Shown piece after piece: positions 56,935 to 64,000 of a DNA stretch of 64,000 bases (position 1 is its first letter; every line of letters starts with the position of its first letter). Source of the stretch: Sacculina carcini (taxonomy: Eukaryota; Arthropoda; Thecostraca; Sacculinidae). The translations under genes and the position numbers were made by a program. The notes beneath the pieces were generated by a model. It made no database searches. It saw only the letters and a list, made by a program, of their open reading frames with translations, and was not told the origin of the DNA. The stretch lies in contig OU696582.1 of the NCBI GenBank assembly GCA_916048095.2, forward strand, positions 6,400,270 to 6,464,269, in the 5' to 3' direction.

Positions 56935-56946
56935 AGCTATTTCGGC
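56935..56946 (+). promoter_or_regulatory. Phe3 putative primer-binding site, complement of tRNA-Phe 5' end
   Basis: AGCTATTTCGGC, identical to the Phe1 and Phe2 sites. It follows an ACA that would end the LTR and precedes the gag ATG by 16 bases. Confidence 0.6.
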
Positions 56947-56962
56947 TATTTTGCACTCGATT

Positions 56963-57399
56963 ATGGCTGGAATTGTGAAAAGCGACATAGTGAAGCCTTT
57001 CACAGGCGAGGGCAACGTGGTGTCTTGGTTAAAAAAAGTAAATTTGGTGGCCAAGCTAACGAAGGTGACTGATTTGGCAAGCTTCTTACCTCTCTATCTG
57101 GAGGATGATGCTCTGGCGGTCTACCTGGAGATGGATGAAGAAGCTCAGAATGACGTCGATGCGATTTAGACGCGATTGAAGGAGGCGTTCAGTGATGATG
57201 CGTTCGTGGCGTTCGGGAAGCTATCCGATAGGAAGTGGGGTGGCGAGTCAGTCGATGCCTATGCCAATGAGCTGCGGCGTCTGGCTGGACTGGCTCGCTT
57301 TGACAAAGCTGCGCTGGAGCATATTGTGAAGCTCTGTTTCGTTAATGGGTTTCCCGACCACGTCATTTCGATCTTGCGCCGCATGGATGATGTCATGAG
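56963..57399 (+). pseudogene. Phe3 gag capsid
   Basis: ATG at 56963: MAGIVKSDIVKPFTGEGN, VSWLKKVNLVAKL, LYLEDDALAVYLEMDEE, then TAG at 57167, then in the same frame LKEAFSDDAFVAFGKLSDRK and YANELRRLAGLARF. Collinear with Phe1 gag at 27703. It ends where the hAT element enters. The gag end resumes at 59064. Confidence 0.88.
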
Positions 57400-59055
57400 T
57401 AGGGCTGTCAAAAAAGTAACCTAAAAATCAGAAAAAGTAACTTTATTTTCGAGAAAAGGTAACCTAAAAAAGTAACCTAAAACTAACCTGAGTTTTGATG
57501 ATATTATCACTTTTGTATCGCTTTATCACGCCTTTGCTGATTAGTGCGCTATATGAAATACACGGTTTGTTTGTTGTTTGTTTGTGAACATAAAAAGTAA
57601 CCTAATAACCAAATAACCTAATAATAAAGTAACCTAATAACCAATAAAAAAGTAACCTAAATATAACCTCCTTCAAAAAAGGTCCATTTCTGTTTGCAGT
57701 TCTGAAGGAAGAAAATACACCAGTCCTTCTTTTCTATCCTTTTTCCGATCTGGTACCATTTTTACAACAAACCAACAAAAGTGACTTAATATTATTTGGC
57801 TAACATCGCAAAAAGGAGCATAACCATCAAAATGCAATTTGAAGTGAAAAGCTAATACAAAAGTGAAATACACTAATTGCAAACTTGAATATTTTTTGTA
57901 ATGGTAGCAATAATGTTATTTATATTGCTTTAATGTAACTATGTTATCAAATAGCACGTACTACAGCTTGTATATTAAGGTGAGCGTAAACCATGGGCGT
58001 AAATCCTGGGGGGTATGGGGGGTATATATACCCCCCGACAAATTGGCTGGGGGGTATGAATATGCAATTATACCCCCCGAGAATTCTGCTGAGTTCAGTT
58101 CATTGGGTATATTATCATCAAAATCAGCATAGAAGGCAAATGACAATAGACCAAAAATGCAAGAAATTATAAATATGTGAAGAATTATATTACGCAATAC
58201 ACTTTTCATTGGGGTAGGTGTGTTGTAATTGAATAGGCTGAAAATAGTTGAGGGTACTAAGCAATTAGCCGAACTTTCAACACTAATGCATGATGGATGT
58301 CATCCCCCCCGAGCCTCGACACAAATTTACGCCCATGGCGTAAACACTGCATGTGTGAATGCCCCCCGTCCTCCCATATGTAGCACCCTGCGCTCACAGT
58401 CTTATCAATGTCAAAGGTGGGAAAATGGCGCTATCTCACGCCCTGAAAATCATGTGCTAATTCCTGTTCAAGTAAATGCGTACTTTCAAGTGCTACAGTG
58501 CAGTATCTGGTATAGAGAGCTCACACATCGTACTATACCACGCCCCAAACATCTCACGACACCCTCCGGTTCGTGGACATTTCCTCAAATGGAATTTCAC
58601 TATCCTGCGTACCCGAAAACGTATAAATATCGAGTTGCACAGATATTACGGTGAATATCAATTGCTAAATCCTAACAGCAGAAATTTTGACATTTCTTGA
58701 TCTTCACACCTAATATTCCATCTCTTTTCCTATTTTATCCTCATATATACCGTTTTTTGCCTCTTATAAGAGGCAGATTTTTGCAGATTATCTGCAAAAA
58801 GTCACCAAACTTCGTAGCAAACTTACCTAATAACAATAAAATAACAAAAGGTAACCTGACGATAAAAAGTAACCTTAAAATCAAAAAAGTAACCTTAAAA
58901 GCAAAAAAGTAACCTAACGATGAAAAAGTAACTTTTGGTAACCTAATAACTTTTTTAATAATTATCGTACACAACTTTTCCATGCAGTTTTAGGTAGCTT
59001 ATTAAAAAGTGACCTTTAGGTGAGAAAGTAACTTTATTAACTTTTGACAGCCCTA
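57400..59055. mobile_element. Non-autonomous hAT element, copy B
   Basis: 1,656 bp with terminal inverted repeats TAGGGCTGTCAAAA and TTTTGACAGCCCTA and a perfect 8-bp duplication GTCATGAG (57392-57399, 59056-59063). The interior has many AAAGTAACCTAA motifs near both ends and no transposase. It contains a second MITE at 57991-58337. It gives the reference for copy A at 7946-13482. Confidence 0.93.
57991..58337. mobile_element. hAT-type MITE nested in hAT copy B
   Basis: 347 bp, termini CATGGGCGTAAAT and ATTTACGCCCATG, flanked by GCGTAAAC on both sides (57983-57990, 58338-58345). The interior has runs of G6 and C6 around TATATA (GGGGGGTATATATACCCCCC). No coding. Confidence 0.9.
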
Positions 59056-59063
59056 GTCATGAG

Positions 59064-59290
59064 CCTCTCGATGAGTGTGCTGGTAGGGCACGCAAGAGTG
59101 CTGACTACGAATGGACATACCTCTCATGGTGGACATGCTGCTGTTGCTCTGAAAGCCGGAGGGAGTGCACAAAGTAGCGGACGTGGAAAAGGGAGCCGAA
59201 TTCCGTCAAGGCCGAAGGTGGGCGGGTGCTTTCGATGTGGTGGCGCGCACTTCATCCGCGACCGTGGCCGCCTGGTTGCAGTCTGCACTA
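59064..59290 (+). pseudogene. Phe3 gag end with zinc knuckle
   Basis: SMSVLVGHARVL, a Gly/Ser-rich basic linker and CFRCGGAHFIRD. The frame then leaves gag; a deletion joins it to the RNase H-integrase part. Confidence 0.7.
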
Positions 59291-59982
59291 TACGCGGAGA
59301 GGCGGATTCACACCAAAGGAGCTGCAGAAATGATTATAAAAAGACGACTGGGAAATCCCAAAGAACTCGTAGAGGAATTTGACTTGCGCGTGGTGGTACA
59401 CCTGGTACCTTCGAAAAGTAATAAAGCTTACGTGCTCACCAGGGTGAATAAAGAATGGTTGATGAAATACGTAAACGAAGTTTCTCAGCATTGCGTTAAT
59501 GCTGTTGTAAATATCCGAGATTTGCACGATCAACATCATATGGGGGTGGAAAGGACTTTGTACCTAGCGAGAAAAGTTGATCCCACAGTGTCGAGAGAAA
59601 CCGTGAAAAGAGTCGTACGTAACTGTACTCGATGTCAGTCTATCGATCCCGCACCTGTCGTACATCAAGGCGGTGAATTAAGTGTGGAACATACTTGGAG
59701 TCGACTAGCTGTGGATGTCACACACTATAGACAAGTACCGTTTCTGACCATCATCGATTGTGGACCAGGCCGTTTCGCTCTCTGGAGAAAGCTGAGAAGA
59801 AAAGACGCACAGGAGGTGACCGAGGTGTTAAACAGCATATTTCTCGAGCGGGGACCGGTAGAAGAACTTCTTCTAGATAACGGTGCTGCATTCCGGTCTC
59901 AGCATTTGGGAAACATGTTGACACGGTGGAAAGGTCGGAGGTTATTTCGTGCAGCGTATCGACCAGGAGGCAATGGCATAAT
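59290..59982 (+). pseudogene. Phe3 RNase H end and integrase (cut)
   Basis: TKGAAEMIIKRRLG and VHLVPSKSNKAYVLTRVNKE (RNase H end), then HDQHHMGVERTLYLARKVDP and CTRCQSIDPAP (HHCC), then LAVDVTHYRQVPFLTIIDCG (D), ELLLDNGAAFRSQHL (D) and RAAYRPGGNGI just before the catalytic Glu. The Gyp5 LTR starts there, so the Glu and the C-terminus are lost. Clearly collinear with 30150-30800 of Phe1. Confidence 0.9.
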
Positions 59983-60284
59983 TGTATAACAAAGTTATAA
60001 TCAGACCAGTTTTCTATCTGTCAGCTTACTCAGTTTTCTTTCTCTCTCTTTCTGAGTTTACTTTCGCGTTCTTTCGCGGCTTGCTTGTGCAGCTGTCGTT
60101 AGGCTAATTTATGTGTTAGAGCTGTAATGTCGACAAAACGGTTACACTGTATTGGATGAACTTTGCATACACACACAATGGTATTCACAAACACTCGCAA
60201 TATGACACACGCACACCAAGACGTCTCGTGGGTGACTGACTTGGTCCAGTGTTTGACATGGGGCGCCATCTAACGCTCCTTACA
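59983..60284 (-). repeat. Gyp5 3' LTR
   Basis: Both ends fit TG...CA and the polypurine tract abuts it at 60285. The outer end is inferred from where Phe3 stops. Confidence 0.65.
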
Positions 60285-60293
60285 TCTCCCTTT

Positions 60294-61775
60294 CTACGGA
60301 GAGTATCTTCTCGGGGGACGGATGGCACGACCTGCTCTTGAGACGATCGGCGGAGAGTCGTTTTGAGTCAACACCACCGGCGTCGCTGCTCGTGCTTCCA
60401 ACAGTGTACCAGGACTCGTATCTTCATTTGTTCCTGGGTCATCAATGACATTGTTTGGCGATGCTGTGGCGGTGTCAGCTGGTCTTATGAAGCCTTTGTT
60501 TCGGCGTAAACTCCGTCCGGATTCTGTTAGGACCTGATATGACCTCGGGTGTTCGGTTGATCTGGAGACAACTCTGCCCCGCTGCCATGTATTGTTCTCT
60601 TGTCGGATGTATATGGGTTCTCCAGTATTGAAATCGGGGCGGGTTGCTGCCGAGCGATTGTAATGTGTCGCCTGCTCGTCTTGCCGCTCCTGTAGTCTCG
60701 CTCGGTGTAAATCTCGGTCAATATTCTGGTTGCTCACGATGCCTGGAAGGACACCCCTCAGTCTTCTGTTCATCAGGAGCTCGGCAGGGCTGGGTAGTTT
60801 CCTGTCGATCGGTGTCGCCCTCAGATTCAAAAGAGCGAGCTGCAGGTCGTCTCCACTCTCATTCACTTTTGTCATTGTTTGCTTTAGCGTTTGTATTGTG
60901 CGTTCGATCAAGCCGTTCGACTGGGGGTAGTGTGGCGAGCTGCTGATGTGATGGATGTTCCATTCTTCCGTAAAGCGTGCGAACTCGTGCGAACTAAATT
61001 GTGGTCCGTTGTCGCTCACCATCTTCTCGGGAATTCCAAATTCCGCAAATGTCTGCTTAAGTGCATCTTTCACTGCAGTCGAGCTGCAGTACGAAGGCAT
61101 TCGCCGTACAATTGGGAACTTCGAGTAGTAATCAGCGATGGCTAGGTATTTCTTGCCACCCCAATCGAAAAGATCGGCTCCAACAACTTGCCAGGGTCGA
61201 GTTGGTACCTCATGTGGTAGTAACGGTTCCTTCCGTGGCGCCTTTGCGAATTTGTTACAAACAGGACAGCTCTTGCACATGTCTTCTATGTCCTTGTTGA
61301 TCCTTACCCAAAATACACATTCCCGAGCCAACAGCTTGCACTTTCCTTCACCCAGATGTGCCCCGTGCAACTGCTTCAGGATCATGGATGTTCTTGATGA
61401 TGGGATGACAACGCGCTGTCCTCTCATGACTACACCATCAACAATGGATAATTCGTCCCGATATGGCCAGTATGCACGCTGATCCTCCCGGATGTCTCCG
61501 ATTCTTTCGGGCCATCCCCTGTTTATTGTCTCGCTGAGTGTTTGCAACTCAAGGTCCTTTTGTGTCTCATTCCGAATATCTCTGATCCGCTGTGGTTCGA
61601 AATGGACGTGGTCGACTTGCACATCAAGATCGATATGATCGTTGCATGCCCCTGGCGCTCTAGACAGTGTGTCGGCCGCTGTAATGGCGTCTGGCTTGGC
61701 GTATTTGATCTCGTAGTCATATGGCTGCAGTGCTAGAAGCATTCTTTGCAGTCGAGGAGGGGCAGCATGAAGGTG
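60294..61775 (-). CDS. Gyp5 RNase H end and integrase
   Basis: In the same frame as the upstream polyprotein, after one TAA (61776-61778). RNase H end RMLLALQPYDYEIKYAKPDA and AADTLSRAP. Integrase zinc LHGAHLGEGKCKLLARE and CKSCPVCNKF, core VVGADLFDWGGKKYL (D), EKMVSDNGPQFSSHEF (D), YPQSNGLIERTIQTLK (E), then a C-terminal RPDFNTGEPIYIRQENNTW domain with RSYQVLTESGR and a tail. All catalytic residues are present. Confidence 0.92.
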   Translation of the reverse strand, partial: HLHAAPPRLQRMLLALQPYDYEIKYAKPDAITAADTLSRAPGACNDHIDLDVQVDHVHFEPQRIRDIRNETQKDLELQTLSETINRGWPERIGDIREDQRAYWPYRDELSIVDGVVMRGQRVVIPSSRTSMILKQLHGAHLGEGKCKLLARECVFWVRINKDIEDMCKSCPVCNKFAKAPRKEPLLPHEVPTRPWQVVGADLFDWGGKKYLAIADYYSKFPIVRRMPSYCSSTAVKDALKQTFAEFGIPEKMVSDNGPQFSSHEFARFTEEWNIHHISSSPHYPQSNGLIERTIQTLKQTMTKVNESGDDLQLALLNLRATPIDRKLPSPAELLMNRRLRGVLPGIVSNQNIDRDLHRARLQERQDEQATHYNRSAATRPDFNTGEPIYIRQENNTWQRGRVVSRSTEHPRSYQVLTESGRSLRRNKGFIRPADTATASPNNVIDDPGTNEDTSPGTLLEARAATPVVLTQNDSPPIVSRAGRAIRPPRRYSP

Positions 61776-64000
61776 TTATTTCTGAATCATCTCCAGCGGT
61801 TTATGATCGCTATGCACCGTCACCGGTCCACCATATATATACGTATGGAATCTCCGACATCCGAAGACTACTGCTAGTAGTTCTCTCTCAATGTTTGCGT
61901 ATCGTTTCTCGACATCTGTCAGGGCTTTGGATGCGAATGCGATCGGCCTGCCTTCTTGGATGAGCACGGCTCCCAAGCCTTTTTGGGACGCGTCTACTTG
62001 GATTTCGGTGAGTTTTTGTGTGTCGTAATATGACAGCGTCGTTTCTTTCGATATTGCTCCCTTGACGTCCTCGACAGCTGCTGCATGCTGGGGTAGCCAG
62101 TCGAAAATTGCCTCCTTTCGCAGCAAGTCTCGCAGTGGTGCCGTTTTCTCAGCCAGGCCGCTTATAAACGGGCTCATGTAGGTTGCCAAACCCAGAAATT
62201 CTTGCAATTCAGTCTTGTTGCATGGCTCCTTCATGTCCTGTAAGTCTTTGACTTTATCCGGGTCTGGGTGTTTCCCGCTTGCGTCAAAAACTGCTCCGAA
62301 GAATTTGACGCTACTGCACTTTATGAAGCACTTACTGCTGTTAAAAGTCAGTCCCGAACGTCTTGCTACTTTCATCAAGTTGTGAAGACGTATGTCGTGT
62401 TCTTCTTCAGTGGTGGAGTACACCACAACGTCGTCGGCAATGCCAATGGTACCTGGGCATTGCTCGAGTATTGCATCCATTTTTTGTTGGAATACGTCCT
62501 GCGACATCCTCAACCCGAATGGCATTCTGTTGTATCGGAAACGTCCGAACGGTGTGTTGAACGTCGTGAGTTTGGAACTTGCGTCATCCAATTCCACCGA
62601 CCAGTATCCGTCCTTGGCGTCCAATTTACTAAAGAATTTTGCTCCGGCTAACTGGTGCGATATCTCATCAAGTGTGGGGGCGCGGTGATGAGTTCTCATG
62701 ATGCATTTGTTGAGGTCCTTTGGGTCCAGACATACTCTCAATCGTCCGTTTGCTTTCCGCGTACACGTGAGGCTGTTTACCCATTCGGTTGGCTTTGTTA
62801 CGCGCTCAATAACCCCTTGAGTCTCCATTTCGTTAAGAGTCTGCTGTAAATCATTTTTTACTTTGATTGGTACTTGTCTGGGTGCATGTACCACCGGCTG
62901 GGCTCCGGATCGCAAAACGATGCGGTACTTCCCGGGCATGTGTCCGATAGTGTCGAACCTGTCCGGGTATTGTGCCTTCAGTTGATCTGTACTGTGCACT
63001 CGGTCAATTGACTCTTGGTCTTGCCGACTATGGTCGTTCACGGTGTACAAAACGCACGTTTGTCCCAGTTGGCTGCTTGTTGGTGACTCGTTCTTATCAT
63101 GTCGACGTACCCGCACAATATCAAGCGCCTTGCACGACGGCCAGCCGAGGAGAGCCGGGCGTTTTGTATCTACCACGAAGAAATCTAGTGTAGCGGTTTT
63201 GCCATTTTCGTGTCGACATACCAAGCTCATAATGCCGAAATGCCTTATAGGCGTTGGTTTACTTGAGTTATCATGGTACGCTGTGAGCACCGAGCGGCAC
63301 GGTCTGGTGTCGCCACTGGCGGGTTTCTCGCGCTGAAACAATTTTTGGAACATACGCAATGGCAAAATATTGCCAGCAGCACCGGTATCTACCTTGAATT
63401 TCATGCTGAACACGGTGCCAAACCGTTCAGTATCCAGATTTGTGTACACTTCATGTTCGGTGCCTTCGACTTCGTCCAAGGTGTCGATGCGGAGTTTGCA
63501 CACAAGATTGTCGACTTCAATGTCCTCGTCATGCTTTTCGATTTCATGTGCATTGCGCGGACGCGTTGCGTGACACATCGAAGCCCAATGATCCCGCCTA
63601 CCACAATTATTACATGTTGTGCCATACGCGGGGCAGTTGCGCCGCCCCTGCTCATGTTGTCTTCCACAATACGTGCATGTGACGGAGCGCCCGCCTTTCC
63701 ACGCGCCTGCCATGCCCTTCTTGCTCGCGTTGAATGAATTACCCGACCTGCGCGTGCAGACGGCGTCGCCTGCCTGATGTGTGTCTGTCAGTCTGCCTGT
63801 TAGGCCCTTCTTGCTCGCGGATGTTGCTGCAGTCCATTTCACGGCGTCATATTTATGCTGGTCTGCTGTATTCATACGGGCTAACTGCTCCATATGAGTC
63901 AACGATGCCTCGACCGTCCTGCCACTATCTAATACCTCGGATAGCTTAAGCGTGTCGTGCATGAGGAGTTTTTTTTGCAGCTCGGGGTGTTTGGTGCCAG
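61776..64000 (-). CDS. Gyp5 gag (partial)-protease-reverse transcriptase-RNase H
   Basis: Open from the window edge to TAA at 61776. The gag end (LSEVLDSGRTVEASLTHMEQ) is followed by zinc knuckles CTYCGRQHEQGRRNC and CNNCGRRDHWASMC, protease KFKVDTGAAGNILP (DTG), RT RVTKPTEWVNSLTCTRKANG, KFFSKLDAKDGYWSVEL, RMPFGLRMSQDVFQQ, catalytic IGIADDVVVYST, then RNase H EIQVDASQKGLGAVLI, NIERELLAVVFGCRRF and VHSDHKPLEMI. The stop falls between the RNase H HKPLE motif and its last helix and looks like a single point change. Confidence 0.93.
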   Translation of the reverse strand, partial: GTKHPELQKKLLMHDTLKLSEVLDSGRTVEASLTHMEQLARMNTADQHKYDAVKWTAATSASKKGLTGRLTDTHQAGDAVCTRRSGNSFNASKKGMAGAWKGGRSVTCTYCGRQHEQGRRNCPAYGTTCNNCGRRDHWASMCHATRPRNAHEIEKHDEDIEVDNLVCKLRIDTLDEVEGTEHEVYTNLDTERFGTVFSMKFKVDTGAAGNILPLRMFQKLFQREKPASGDTRPCRSVLTAYHDNSSKPTPIRHFGIMSLVCRHENGKTATLDFFVVDTKRPALLGWPSCKALDIVRVRRHDKNESPTSSQLGQTCVLYTVNDHSRQDQESIDRVHSTDQLKAQYPDRFDTIGHMPGKYRIVLRSGAQPVVHAPRQVPIKVKNDLQQTLNEMETQGVIERVTKPTEWVNSLTCTRKANGRLRVCLDPKDLNKCIMRTHHRAPTLDEISHQLAGAKFFSKLDAKDGYWSVELDDASSKLTTFNTPFGRFRYNRMPFGLRMSQDVFQQKMDAILEQCPGTIGIADDVVVYSTTEEEHDIRLHNLMKVARRSGLTFNSSKCFIKCSSVKFFGAVFDASGKHPDPDKVKDLQDMKEPCNKTELQEFLGLATYMSPFISGLAEKTAPLRDLLRKEAIFDWLPQHAAAVEDVKGAISKETTLSYYDTQKLTEIQVDASQKGLGAVLIQEGRPIAFASKALTDVEKRYANIERELLAVVFGCRRFHTYIYGGPVTVHSDHKPLEMIQK

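Larger units (their letters stand above)
56571..59982 (+). mobile_element. Phe3: relative of Phe1, internally deleted and interrupted
   Basis: A 5' LTR (start uncertain, ends ACA at 56934) is followed by AGCTATTTCGGC and a gag homologous to that of Phe1. A hAT element splits gag at 57400. After it, the gag end with a knuckle (CFRCGGAHFIRD) runs straight into the RNase H end and integrase, so protease and RT are deleted (junction near 59270-59300). The integrase is cut at 59982 by the Gyp5 LTR. No 3' LTR is present. Confidence 0.85.
59983..64000 (-). mobile_element. Gyp5: Gypsy retrotransposon, minus strand, runs off the window
   Basis: 3' LTR 59983-60284 (TGTATAAC...CTTACA on the + strand), then a polypurine tract (minus-strand AGAAAGGGAGA), then integrase, RNase H, RT, protease and gag reading leftward. 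It inserted in the Phe3 integrase. The 5' LTR and gag start lie beyond 64000, so the target duplication (left candidate ATAAT, 59978-59982) cannot be tested. Confidence 0.88.

Overview
This 64 kb window comes from an animal (metazoan) nuclear genome, probably an invertebrate; I cannot name the phylum. It has one host gene I recognise, a split p53/p63/p73-family gene on the + strand (coding exons 15443-16117, 16475-16699, 17503-17686, 20012-20350). Two of its introns sit at the same codon and phase as introns of human TP53. Almost everything else recognisable is transposable-element sequence, much of it nested. I see no bacterial-type genes, CRISPR array, rRNA or complete tRNA gene.

Layout. 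0-7.9 kb: a minus-strand LINE reverse-transcriptase tail (877-1729), an LTR-like stretch with a strong hairpin (about 2640-2956), a long (TA)n tract and much unassigned sequence. 7.9-13.5 kb: a non-autonomous hAT-type element interrupted by a 4.5 kb L2/CR1-like LINE insertion, which carries a degraded copy of an unnamed mobile-element protein and a minisatellite. 13.5 kb: a hAT transposase scrap. 15.4-20.4 kb: the p53-family gene. 20.9-25 kb: a fold-back element, a decayed minus-strand Gypsy pol and a LINE tail.

25.1-38.3 kb: an old CsRn1-like Gypsy element (Gyp1) split by four later insertions: two hAT MITEs, an LTR element called here Phe1 (27202-31786), and a young Mag-like Gypsy (Gyp2, 32049-36588; AGAAG target duplication, LTRs differing at one site). 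38.4-50.1 kb: another Gypsy element (Gyp3). Its 5' LTR is split by a LINE with an RNase H domain (Line1, 38558-45122), which itself holds a LINE fragment and a non-autonomous LTR element (Phe2). The pol block of Gyp3 is inverted relative to its gag-protease and C-terminal ends and contains a pogo-like element. 50.1-51.4 kb: a second, doubly truncated Line1 copy. 51.4-55.4 kb: minus-strand Gypsy Gyp4. 56.6-60.0 kb: Phe3, a deleted relative of Phe1, broken by a hAT element that contains another hAT MITE. 60.0 kb to the end: minus-strand Gypsy Gyp5, inserted in the Phe3 integrase and running off the window.

The most unusual observation is that Phe1, Phe2 and Phe3 share the same 12 bases directly after the 5' LTR. 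These 12 bases are the exact complement of the first 12 nucleotides of animal tRNA-Phe, not of a tRNA 3' end. This suggests a lineage primed by a short 5' tRNA fragment. Other points: a covarying hairpin in Phe2-type LTRs, an inverted pol with duplicated ends in Gyp3, a possible self-priming hairpin in Gyp3, and a p53-family protein with altered DNA-contact residues.
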